A DNA stretch of 64,000 nt from assembly GCA_003290165.1 (NCBI GenBank), contig QNQO01000531.1:1-64000 (forward strand), in the 5' to 3' direction. Below are positions 22,018 to 32,177 of the stretch, piece by piece. The notes beneath the pieces are model-generated. The model made no database searches, was not told where the DNA came from, and was given only the letters and a program-made list of their open reading frames with translations. How positions within the stretch are numbered: position 1 is the stretch's first letter; each line of letters starts with the position of its first letter. The position numbers were made by a program, and so were the translations under genes. The stretch comes from Berberis thunbergii. Lineage: Eukaryota; Streptophyta; Magnoliopsida; Ranunculales; Berberidaceae.

Positions 22018-22350
22018 AAAAGAAATGCAAGGGCACTGCAATACACCATATAAGGGTTAAGCAATATGTTTTCCCCAGATACATGGTTACAACTAAATCA
22101 AAAGATGCATGGGAGATTCAGTGCTTGCTGTGAAAAAGTTATCTTTATTTAAGTTTCGAACATTATGGAAAGACTTTGATAATTTGGAAATGAAAGATAG
22201 TGAAAATATTAGCAATTTTTCTCTCAAAATGCAAATATTATTAATAAATAATTTGTTGAGTCAAAATTCTTCTCATTGCGGCAATGGAGAAAATGGTCAT
22301 GCAAAATTGGAAGAGGGATACTCCAACTCAAAATATTCTGACAGTAACTC
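22018..22350 (+). pseudogene. Copia gag remnant
   Basis: Encodes TTKSKDAWEIQ, then KKLSLFKFRTLWKDFDNLEM and KDSENISNF, the UBN2-type gag signature of plant copia elements. Gag forms the particle that packages element RNA. A frameshift lies near 22120 and the zinc-knuckle part is not recognisable. Confidence 0.75.
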
Positions 22351-22551
22351 CAATCCCTATTATTATATTTATAACAGATCAATATGGTCACGAGTTGTCG
22401 ATTTAGATGCACAAGATGCAAAATTCCATTTAATTTACAAAATGGATGCTCAGCAATGATAAAAAAATAATAATAATAATAATAAAGCAAATTTTATGGA
22501 AGTTAATGATCAATTATTTTCATGCATGAAAGTTGAATGTGAGTCACAAAA

Positions 22552-22773
22552 TGTTTGGTATTTGGATAGTGGATGTAGCAAGCACCGGATAGGAAACAAG
22601 GAATTATTTGTGAAGCTAAATGAAAATGTTGAGGCGGAAGTAAAGCATGGTGATGAAAATTTGAAAAATGTCAATATTGGTATCCAAACAAGGGGAGGTA
22701 GGAAATAAATACATCTTGATATTTATTATATCATCGGTTTAGAACAAAATCTCTTAAATGTTGGCCTTGTAAA
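22552..22773 (+). pseudogene. Copia protease remnant
   Basis: Encodes VWYLDSGCSKHRIGNKELF, in which DSG is the catalytic aspartate motif of copia aspartic protease, followed after a frame change by IGLEQNLLNVGLV just before the hAT insertion. The region after 23813 continues the same domain. Confidence 0.8.
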
Positions 22774-23804
22774 TAGGGATGGCAACGGGGCGGATTGGGG
22801 CGGATTTGAGCAAATTCATCCCCGATCCGTAGGAAACAACGAATCCCCAAATCTGCTCCGCCAATCCGTTTACAAGTTTATTAAAAAACCGCCTCCGCCC
22901 CGCATGGATAGACGGATATCTGCCTCGTCCAAAATATCCGTTAAAATTTTTTCTTTTCATTCATACAGGTAAGATACTTCTACATACAGTAAAAATACTT
23001 CTACACTACAGATCATTTATACATACAAAAAAAATACAACAAATTACAAAAAAAAAAATCGATCTAAAGATCAGATCTGAGTTCTCTGATCTAAAAAAAA
23101 AATTACAACAAATCCAAAAAAAATTTACAACATATTACAAAAAAGTCAATCAAAAAAATTCGATCTCTGAGATCAGATCTTGATCTCAGTCTCAAATCTG
23201 ATTTGATCTTGATCTCTGATGGGGGAGAGGAAGAAACCCTTTGTCTTTCGATCTCCAAGCTTCAAATCCGATCTTGGCTGTGAGAGGAAGAGATCGTGGC
23301 GTGAGGGAGGGAGATCTCGACTATGAGAGGAAGATCTTGGCTGTGAGAATAAGAGATCGCAGTGTGAGGGAGAGAGATCTCTCTGTGAGGGAGATCCCGG
23401 TGTGAGGGGAGCAGGGAGGATCTCGCGGCGTAAGGGTGCAGGGAGAGAGATCGCGGCGTGAAGGAGGGCGAGGTGGTGTGCGGTGTGAGGGAGGGAGGGA
23501 GATCGCTCTGTGAGAGGGAGAGCTTGGTGAGGGAGCGATTGGTGTGAGGGAGCGATTGTATTTTTGAAAAAAAAGTTAATCCCTTTATATAGATGAAGGG
23601 TACTTTTGTAAATTTGTTGGTTAAACGGATATCCGCGGGGCCTGCGGGGCGGATATGGCTAAAACCGCATCCACCCTAAATAGTAAACGGATATTTTTTG
23701 GATACCCGAAACTACCCGAAAACCCATTCAGTCATATCCAAATCCGCCCCATACGGATTGGGTGGGGCGAATATCCATAAAAATCTGCCCCACTGCCAAC
23801 CCTA
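22774..23804. mobile_element. hAT-type non-autonomous element (TAGGGATGGC subfamily)
   Basis: Ends TAGGGATGGCAACGGGG..CCACTGCCAACCCTA are flanked by CTTGTAAA (22766-22773) and GTTGTAAA (23805-23812), an 8-bp duplication with one mismatch. The interior has CCGCCCCG/GGATATCCG subterminal motifs and a purine-rich GAGGGAGAGATC repeat tract (23220-23560). It has no transposase. The insertion is between the protease and pre-integrase parts of the copia remnant. Confidence 0.88.
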
Positions 23805-23812
23805 GTTGTAAA

Positions 23813-24180
23813 TGATTGTTCGTTAATTTTATAATGACGAATGTAAGCTTGTTTATAAGAAGACTAATCACAAAGTGGCTAACAATGAAAATAACCCCAA
23901 ACAACGTATTTCATCTCTTCTTGCCACTATGAGATATGAATATGATCTTGGGCACTTGAGATATGTTGAATTACACGGGTTTGAAATTATCAAATTAAAG
24001 ACAAAAATATGGTGGATGTTCTTCCCTGCGTTGGGAAAATAATGAAATTTGTAAATAATGCATTTATATGGAAAAATTGGTGAGCATAAATTCCACTTGA
24101 ATTGGTGCATACTGATATTTGTGACCCAACTAAAATACATTCTTTAAATAATAAGATATATTTCTCTTATTTGTTAATGA
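23813..24180 (+). pseudogene. Copia pre-integrase and integrase N-terminal remnant
   Basis: Decayed frames encode MRYEYDLGHLRY (the pre-integrase LWH.RLGH region), then an integrase start resembling ELVHTDICDPTK and LLFVND. It ends exactly at 24180, where the Helitron array begins. The same domain resumes at 27884. Several frameshifts are present. Confidence 0.75.
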
Positions 24181-26217
24181 CTAGGGTATTCCCCGTGTCG
24201 TTGGCACGATAAAAGTTTAACATGATAAATAAAGTTTATTATACTTTAAATATCAAGATAATAAATATCAAAATATTGGGTATGAGAATCGAACATGCAT
24301 TATTTGTGCTTTAAGTTCTATGTGATCTGTTAGATTCATATATTTGGTTAAATCTCAGTCGTCTTTTATCTCTCACCCCAAACACCATCATGTTTTGTAT
24401 ATATAATAATAAATATCAAGATAAATAAATATCAAAATGTTGGGCATGAGAATCGAACCCATGCACTATTGGTGTTTTAAGTTCTATGTGATCCGTTAGA
24501 TTCATATATTTGGTTAAATCTCAGTCAGTCGTCTTTTATCTCCCACCCCAAACATCATCATGTTTAGTATATATAAATATCAAGACAAATAAATATCAAA
24601 ATGTTGGGTATGAGAATCGAACCCATGCACTCTTGGTGATTGAAGTTCTATGTCATTCGTTAGATTCATATATTTGGTTAAATCTCAGTCAGCCATCTTT
24701 TATCTCCCACTCCAAACACCATTCGGTTTTGTATATATAATAACTAGGGTATTCCTCGTGTTGTTGGCATGATAAAAGTGTAAGTTAATATATTGATTAC
24801 CTGCCTAATCACCACTATCAACAATTGAAGAAAAATAAATAAATATCAAAATATTGGGTATGGGAATTGAACCCATGCACTCTTGGTGCTTTAAGTTCTA
24901 TGTGATTCGTTGGATTTATATATTTGGTTAAATCTCAAACGTCTTTTATCTTCCATCCAAAACACCATCATGTTTTGTATATATAACTAAGGTATTCTCC
25001 ATGTGTTGGCACGATAAAAGTTTAACATCATAAAAGATATTATTCTACTTTAAATATCAAAATAAATAAATATTAAATGTTGGGTATGAGAATCGAACCC
25101 ATGCACTCCAGGGGCTTTAAGTTTTATGTGATCTGTTAGATTCTTATATTAATCTCAGCCGTCTTTTATCTCCAACATCAAACACCATCCTGATTTGTAA
25201 TATAGAACTAGGGTATTCTCCATGTCGTTGGCAGGATAAAAGTTTAACATGATAAATAGAGTTTGGTCTACTTTAAATATAAAGATAAATAAATATCAAA
25301 ATGTTGGGTATGGAAATTGAACCCATGCACTCTTGGTGGTTTAAGTTCTATGTGATTCTTTAGATTCTTATATTTGGATAAACCCCAGCCGTCTTTTATC
25401 TCCAACCTCAAACACTATCTTGATTTGTAATATAGACGAAGGTATTCCCCGTGTCGTTGGCACGATAAAAGTTTAAGCCAATATATTATTGATCACCCTT
25501 AAGTTTTCATCATTCATACTTACATGCCTAATCACCACCATCAACAATTGAAGAAAATTAAATAAATATCAAAATGTTGGATATGGAAAATCGAATCCAT
25601 ACACTCTTGGTGCTTTGAGTTCTACGTGATCCGTTAGATTCTTATAATTGGGTAAATCTCAGCCGTCTTTTATCTTCAACCCCAAACATCATCCTGAATT
25701 GTAATATATATATATACTAGGGTATTCCCCGTGTTGTTGGCACGGTAAAAGTATAAAAGTTGTTAAAATATGATCACCGTTAAGTTTCATCATTCATACT
25801 TACATGCCTAATCACCACCATCAACAATTGAAGAAAAATAAATAAATATCAAAATTTTGGATATGGAAATCAAACCCATGCATTCTTGGTGCTCTAAGTT
25901 CTATGTGATCTGTTAGATTCTTCTATTTGGGTAAATCTCAGCCGTTTTTTTATCTCCCACCTCAAACACTATCCTGTTATATAGACTAGGGTATTTTTCG
26001 TGTCGTTGGCACAATAAAAGTTTAACATAATAAATAAAGTTTAGTCTATTTTATATATCAAGATAAAAAGATCAAATATTGGATATAAGAATTGAACCCA
26101 TGCACTCTTAGTGCTTTAAGTTTTATACGATCCATTGGATTCTAATATTTGGGTAAATCTCAGCCATCTTTTATCTCCAACCTCAAACACAATCATGTTT
26201 TGTAATATAGATATATC

Positions 26218-26483
26218 GGGTGGGATCCGAGGACAAACATTTGAGACAAATAAATTGACACGCGATATATATCGTCGGATGACATATCATTAAACGATTT
26301 AGATTTAGTACTAATAACTAACTAACTGCAGAGGTTAAAAGTTTTATTTTATAAGGAGACTAATAAGTAGCTAACTTTTTGGAAACTTTGTGTTAATTTT
26401 TTAGAAAATATGGGGAGAGAGATATGTCATCCAACGATATATATCGTGTGTCAATTTCGTTGTCACAAATGTTTGTCCATGGA

Positions 26484-26491
<8 letters not shown>
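26218..26491. mobile_element. MITE with ~70-bp terminal inverted repeats
   Basis: The left end GGGTGGGATCCGAGGACAAA and the right end read inward (GGGTAGGATCCATGGACAAA) continue as inverted copies through a CGATATATATCG motif and GGATGACATAT. The interior is about 130 bp and non-coding. It sits beside a TA-rich junction within the Helitron array and so is younger than that unit. No unambiguous target duplication is visible in the TA-rich flanks. Confidence 0.8.
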
Positions 26492-26514
<23 letters not shown>

Positions 26515-27247
26515 TAGGGTAATCCCCATGTTGTTGGCATGATAAAAGTTTAACATGACAAATAGAGTTTATTCTACTTTAAATGTCAAGATAAATAAAT
26601 ATAAAAAATGTTGGGTATGAGAATCGAACCCATACATTCTTGGTGTTTTAAGTTCTATACAATCCGCTAGATTCTTATATTTGGGTAAATCTCAGTCATC
26701 TTTTATCTCCAACCTCAAACACCATCCTGATTTGTAATGTAGACTAGGGTATTCCCCATGTCGTGGCACGATAAAAGTTTAACATGATAAATAGAGTTTA
26801 TTCTACTTTAAATATAAAAATAAATAAATATCAAAATGTTGAGTATGAGAACTAAACCCATGCACTCTTGATGCTTTAAGTTCTATGCGATCCATTAGAT
26901 TATCATATTTGGATAAATCTCAGTTATCTTTTATCTCCCATCCAAAAAACCATCATGTTTTATAATATAAACTAGGGTACTCCTCGTGCCGTTGCCACGA
27001 TAAAAGTTTAAAACTTGTCAAAATATGATCACCCTTGAGTTTTCATCCTTTATACTTACATGCCTAATCACCACCATCAACAATTAAAGAAAAATAAATA
27101 AATCTAATAAAAATGTTGGGTATGAGAATCGAACCCATGCACTCTTGGTGATTTAAGTTCTATGTGATCCATTAGACTCATATATTTGGTTAAATCTCAG
27201 CCGTCTTTTATCTTCCACCCCAAACACCAGACTGTTTTGTATATATA

Positions 27248-27883
27248 CTAGCATATTACCTGTGCCGTTGGCACTCCGCATACTTTTTTTTGCTCCTAAT
27301 TCCATGCACTGGACACACTCACCACCATCCCCACCATTGTCTCAACCAATTTCATAAAAAAAAATATTTTGGAATGTAAACTAATTTTTTTAGATTAAAC
27401 TCGGTTAAATTAGAATCTATTGAATGTTCGGGGTCTTTGTTTGAATGTTCATTAAATGTTCGTCCGTTTTGTTTGAAAATATTATACTTAAGCATGAAAT
27501 ATTAAAAAAATTATTTTCAAAATTTTAGCGTTTGTATTAATCATTGGTTTTGTTAGAAAAATCTTCAAAAATGCATTTCACCGACACCAAATTTACCAGA
27601 ATCTGACAACTACAAAGATAATTATGATAATTTTCATGTTGAGGAAAAAAACACAATATTTTCTCTCTTCGCCACATGTACATTCCACCAACTTTTTTCT
27701 CAATTTTTTTATTTTCTTAACCTTTTTACATGTTTTATATTTACAAACATGCCATCATAGAAAATGAATCTCAACTCTCAACATATTTCCCAACTTTCAA
27801 TCCTAGCCATTATTTATCTTCAATCTTTAGTTTGTCCCAATCAGCAATGAATAGTAAAACACCACTCTGAATTGTAATATAGA
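27248..27883 (-). mobile_element. Longest Helitron unit, 5'-most in the array
   Basis: A 636-bp unit with TCTATATTACAATTC at its 5' end (27883) and the hairpin GTGCCAACGGCAC, then CTAG, at its 3' end (27251-27248). Its interior (27300-27840) is absent from the other units, so it may be closest to the founding copy, with the short units being internal-deletion derivatives. That order is inference. Confidence 0.8.
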
Positions 27884-28542
27884 TAATTATATAAAATGAT
27901 GTGGATATATTTCTTAGAGCAAAAATCAAAGGCATTTTCTTTATTTTTCCAATTTTTGGCCATGCAAAGTGGCCAAAAGATAAAAACTTGACAGACGGAT
28001 CGTGGTGGAAATTTTATATACATGCCATATTGCAAAGAAAATGGTATAAAAAGAGAATTAACTGTTTGTTAAAGCCGACAACAAAATGGTGTGGTAAAAT
28101 GGAAAAGTTGAACAATTTGTAGACTTGACACGTATCATCTTGAAAGGTAAAGGGCTTCAAAATAATACAACTATTTCCCTATTAATCAGTCTCCAACCAA
28201 GGCCATGTTTGAAAAAAACAAAGCTCAATATCAAGAATGAATAGGAAAAACTCTAAGTAAATTTCTTCAAAATACTAGGATGTATTGATTATTCTCATAT
28301 CCCATATACAAAAAAATAAAAAAATAAAAATAAATACTAGATTGATAAGAAAAGGGAGAAATTAATTTTCATTGGCAATACGGGTGAATCCAAGGGATAT
28401 AGCCTGCTATATCCAAAATCAAATAAATTGATGATTTCTCAGGATGTTATATTTGATGAGTTGAAAGCATGTAATTGGAAAAAGAATTCTCCCCAAAATC
28501 TTATACTTTTGAGAAACAGGTGAAAATCAAGAAGCTGAAATG
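27884..28542 (+). pseudogene. Copia integrase core remnant, 3' part of split gene
   Basis: Encodes MMWIYFLEQKSKAFSLF, then a degraded TDRGGNF block carrying the second integrase Asp, then ENGIKREL and QQNG. This is the canonical copia integrase order. It then passes into NQSPTKAMFEKN-like sequence. Several stops are present. It joins the part ending at 24180 and is itself cut by a hAT element at 28543. Confidence 0.8.
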
Positions 28543-29053
28543 TAGGGGTGGGCAAAAATCGATTTAAATTCGATTAACCGACCGAACCAGTTTTCAAATT
28601 TGGTTTGGTAATTGAACCAAAATATGAGTAGAAAGAAAATAAATTAAACCGAACCAAACCGGTTATAAACGGTTCAAAATTGGTTTACGGTTTTGAACCG
28701 ACCTAATAATAACCAAATTGACCGATAAATTAGATATAAATAAATAAATAACAAGCTGCTTAGTGCAACAAATGCACTGCAATGCACCCTATTGCACAGA
28801 ATCACCCCATTCTCTCATAGTTTTTGATTTTGGGTTAAAAGTTGGGTCTGTCAAAAAATTGGGCATGTTTTAATGAAAGCCTTTCAACTTCTTGAGCTCG
28901 AAATTTCGGCCCAACCGAACCGAACTGATCTAAAATTCAGTTCAAATGATTTCATTGGTTTACAAATACAAAATTCAGTTTCGATTTGACTTTTGAGCAA
29001 ACCAAATGAAATCGGTTCAGGGCTCAAAACCGAATCGACATTGCCCACCCCTA
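28543..29053. mobile_element. hAT-type non-autonomous element (copy 3)
   Basis: Ends TAGGGGTGGGCAAAAATCG..TTGCCCACCCCTA are flanked by an exact 8-bp duplication CTGAAATG (28535-28542 and 29054-29061). The 511-bp sequence is collinear with copy 1 at 14861-15395 throughout, with several differences. It has no coding capacity. Confidence 0.93.
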
Positions 29054-29400
29054 CTGAAATGTAAGTCTCAAGACTAATTATCACGACCAAGAAGTTCAAG
29101 AATGATAGCTACTAAAGATTGCAAATTGAAAACGAAAGCTCCTCAGATTCCGAATCACCAATAATGAGGAGCGCTCCCCATAAATGAACTTACGAAGTCT
29201 AGCAAACCTTGCAGTATTTACATGTGAGCCCAAAATTTTTAAAGAAACACACCAAGAAGAAAATGGGGAAAAAGACATTGGATGAAGAAATAACAATCGG
29301 AAAAAAAAAATTATATTCCACAATCATATTTGTAACCAACAAAAATCTACAAACAAAGATTTGCCAATCATACTTGCCACTAGAGTTTTTGTTGTGAACA
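29054..29400 (+). pseudogene. Copia integrase-RT linker and RT start remnant
   Basis: After the hAT element the frame reads ENESSSDSESP, a linker typical of copia pol. About 29210-29300 encodes a degraded form of the block that precedes RT (SPKFLKKHTKKKMGKKTLDE). No RT catalytic motif follows, so the element ends or is deleted here. Confidence 0.65.
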
Positions 29401-29409
29401 ATGGTTCTA

Positions 29410-29915
29410 GGTAACCAGGTTGAGGTGGATGGCGACGTGGCAGACACAATGGCTAAATTATATCCATGCTTTGTGATCCTTCAAAGTGAATCACGAGGTC
29501 GAGCAATTCATCATCTTCCCAAATGCAAGAACCTACATCTAGCGTTTGATTATGGAAGCAAATTGGTACCAATTATAACAAGTGATGATTTGCTGATGTA
29601 AGTCTCCAATTATAACAAAACAGATTGCAAAAAACACTAGCTAGGTCAGAGGAGGAAAAACAAATTAACAGGAAAAAACAAACACTTGGGTTTAAGACTG
29701 TTGTCTCCATCAGCTAGGAAAAGATTTGGACTCCTTTTCAACAATTTTGATATGATCCATACTTTTTCAAAAGATTGGGATTAAATCTAATTTTGAAGAA
29801 GTGTCAAATTGAACTTTTCTGGATGCAAAGATTGTTTTCTTCCGGTAATCCACTAGTTTGCAATTCTTCGCCACTTGTTGATTGTTTCTTTCTTTCGAAG
29901 TGAAATTTGGAATTG
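29410..29915. other. Unassigned sequence
   Basis: The open frame 29401-29601 (66 codons) has no recognised domain. Nothing else is supported up to the hAT-like target duplication at 29916. Confidence 0.35.
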
Positions 29916-30058
29916 ATTCTTAGCAAGGGCGGAGCCATACGTGCGCTCACTCGGGCTACAACCTGGGTGAAATTTTTAGAAAAAAATAAATGAATTAATT
30001 TATTAAAAATCAATAAAATGATAAATTACGCAAAACTTACACTACACCAAAAACCCCC

Positions 30059-30449
30059 ATTAGCAACGGTTCTATACCGTGGGCGTAAGCCATTGCCACG
30101 GCTAAGAGCCGTGGACTACAGGGGCGTCGCGAAATCCTTTGTAACGGCTAAAAACCGTTGCTAAAATTGTAGCAACGGTTTTATGCTTGAATGGGGGGCG
30201 TGATTTTTAGAAATTAGCAACGGTTATAAACCGTTGCAATCATAATAGCAACGGTTTTTAGCCGTGGCAACAATAGCAACGGTTTTAAGCCGTGACAAGG
30301 TGTAGATATTAGCAACGGTTTTAAGCCGTGGCTAATTAATTAGCAACGGTTTTAAGCCGTGGCTAACTCTAACCACGGTTATAAGCCGTGGCAAGGTAGC
30401 CACGGTTTTTAGCCGTTGCAATAGTTAGCCACGGTTTTAAACCGTGGCA
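30059..30449. repeat. CACTA subterminal repeats, left end
   Basis: More than ten copies of an inverted-pair motif built from TAGCAACGGTTTTAAGCC and GTGGCTAA. The motif is self-complementary (AACGGTT..AACCGTT), so it forms many small hairpins. The matching right-end array is at 37879-38067. Confidence 0.92.
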
Positions 30450-30587
30450 AATTTTTTTTTTTTTTTTTCTATCAAATGCCTTTGAGTCATTGAGTCAAAA
30501 TTCTATCAAATAATGGAGGCAAAGTAATGTAATTAATAAGAAAATGTATTACATTGAGTCAAAATCTCTCAAATACAATGACACACA

Positions 30588-30681
30588 TTATCTAGTGTAG
30601 GGAATCAATGTTCTTTTATACGAACACACAACTTTAGTTCTTTATCAACAAACCATTATCTAGTGTAGGGAATCAATGTTC
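30588..30681. repeat. 64-bp tandem duplication at the golgin 3' end
   Basis: The sequence CATTATCTAGTGTAGGGAAT with its continuation to GTTCTT occurs at 30588 and again at 30652. The golgin stop codon (TAG at 30662-30660) lies in the right copy, so the duplication extends the 3' UTR without touching the frame. Confidence 0.8.
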
Positions 30682-31962
30682 TTGCTAAGCTCGTCGAGCT
30701 TCTTCATCCTTAATCTTTCACTCTCGCTTACCAGCTGTGCATGAGGACAACACAATGAAAATGAATCAGCAAAAATATTTGGAAAATATGACGAGATTTA
30801 GTCAGGTTTATGATATTCCAGTCAAGATGAAGACTTTACCTCCATTAACTTTGTTATTAGTTGAGCTTTCTCCTTGTTCTTGTCATTTAAAGCTTCAAGT
30901 GCTTCCTTGTATTCCTTCTCCTGTAATCAAACCAGTTGTTATCTGGTTAATCAATTCTCTTTTTGTCTGATCATTTGATCACAATAGTACATGACGATGA
31001 ATTCTATTAAAGAGTTTAATTAATTCAGGGAATGTTAACTTTAATCTGACGAAAACATGAAGACCAAAAAATGATTGAAATAAAGTATAGATGTTGTACC
31101 TTCTTCTGGCAGCTCTGACCAAGAGGCTTTAACTCTTTGTTAACTGTGTCAATTTTCTTGCGTACCGCTGCTACTTCCTTTCTCATGGGATCTGCTAGTC
31201 CTTCAAGTTCCTGTAAGAATTATATGTTTGGTTTGTTGAGAAGATGAATGAAATTACTTCTCTTGAATAAATCACAAAAATTTGGTTTGTTTAGAAGATG
31301 AATGAAATTACTTCTCATTAACAAATCACAAAAACAGGAACTTATTGCAATAACTTTCACTTAAAACTCTATGTTGGTTGCAAAGAAAAAACTCCATGAA
31401 AATAGTGAAAAATAGAAAGGGAAGAGAGTAAAGAAATTCCCTCCTGTCTGGTCTCTACCTTTTCACTGTTTTTCATGGAATTTTTTCTTGCAAACTAAAC
31501 ATAGCTTAAAGTAGATTAATTCATTCAAGTAAAACTAAGCAGTCCTAGAAATATCAGACTGATTGATGTTTCATCCATATGAGCTCTTTATGGTTTAATT
31601 TGTGAACCAACTAGTGTCAAACTATTATGCTAAAGTATAAACCAACCAGTGCAAGATTTTTGACTTACTCCTCGAATCACAGCCAAGCGCCTGGTTTCTT
31701 CTTCAACACGGCCGAGCTGTGCTTTAACCTTCTCCCTGACCTCCAACTTCTTCCTTTCGATCTCCTCCTCCTTAGCTCGAAAAGTAGTTAGAGCAGATCT
31801 CATCATTTCCTTGTCTTTGTCTTCCATCTTTTGACTCTCACTAGGACTTATTGTGGTGGTGGTATTATTCCCTGTAGTAGTGCTCTTCACCTGCTGAATC
31901 TGCGACCGTTGCTGCTCCAACACCTTGAATCCTGGCAGGCTTAGAGAATTCATACTTGTCAT
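30660..31962 (-). CDS. RAB6-interacting golgin, apparently complete captured copy
   Basis: Four exons: 31962-31669 (98 codons), 31210-31100 (37), 30920-30840 (27) and 30734-30660 (24 plus stop). All are phase 0 with GT..AG introns, giving an open 186-codon frame. It begins MTSMNSLSLPGFKVLEQQ and has an acidic charged centre (EEEIERKKLEVREKVKAQLG), ADPMRKEVAAVRKKIDTVNK, EKEYKEALEALNDKNKEK and SESERLRMKKLDELSKNI at the C-terminus. It is almost entirely coiled coil, matching plant proteins named RAB6-interacting golgin, which act at the Golgi membrane. A Gly replaces the expected Glu at the exon 1/2 junction. The gene lies wholly inside the CACTA element. An acceptor at 31967 suggests it may be spliced to an upstream exon. 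Whether it is expressed is unknown. Confidence 0.8.
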
Positions 31963-32177
31963 CAGGCTGCAAGAGCAAAAGGTAGAGTTTCAATGGCTGT
32001 TGAGACAAATTTTAGTTCATCAATAAGCAAGAAAGCAACAATGATACATACTCTTAGATGAAGGGTAATTTGTGTATTTTTCATTTTTCTTCAAGTTAAA
32101 CAACAAATTATTCAAAGCCTGTAGGAAACACATACAAATATCCATTTTTTCAAATACAAAACCAACTAATAACTTAC

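Larger units (their letters stand above)
24181..27883 (-). mobile_element. Head-to-tail tandem array of short non-autonomous Helitrons
   Basis: On the minus strand each unit ends in a hairpin (CCGTGCCAAC.GGCACGG type), 8-10 further bases and CTAG. The next unit begins at once with TCTATATTACAAATC or a variant. Eleven hairpin-plus-CTAG ends are visible, with plus-strand CTAG or CTAG-like starts at 24181, 24744, 24987, 25208, 25437, 25717, 25986, 26515, 26744, 26972 and 27248. Spacings are mostly 220-280 bp. The array as a whole obeys one Helitron insertion: A at 24180, T at 27884. The flanking copia integrase resumes directly across it. No Rep/helicase is encoded. The longest unit is 27248-27883. 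Confidence 0.88.
22018..29400 (+). mobile_element. Decayed Ty1/copia retrotransposon, heavily interrupted
   Basis: Plus-strand fragments appear in copia order: gag (22018-22350), protease (22552-22700), pre-integrase and integrase (23813-24180, resuming at 27884), integrase tail and linker (28100-28542, resuming at 29054), and the start of the RT region (about 29210-29400). The gene is cut by a hAT element (22774-23804), a Helitron array (24181-27883) and a second hAT element (28543-29053). I could not identify LTRs. Stops and frameshifts are frequent, so the element was old before the insertions. Confidence 0.85.

Noticed and set aside
24427..24464. Functional tRNA gene at the T-arm-like motifs
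   Set aside because: Only the T-arm is recognisable; no acceptor stem, D-arm or anticodon arm can be folded around it.
24181..27883. CRISPR-like regularly spaced repeats
   Set aside because: The genome is plant, the units are 220-280 bp with Helitron ends, and there are no short repeat-spacer units.
29401..29601. 66-codon frame after the copia remnant as a host gene
   Set aside because: No domain recognised and no splice or promoter context. It may be a chance frame.
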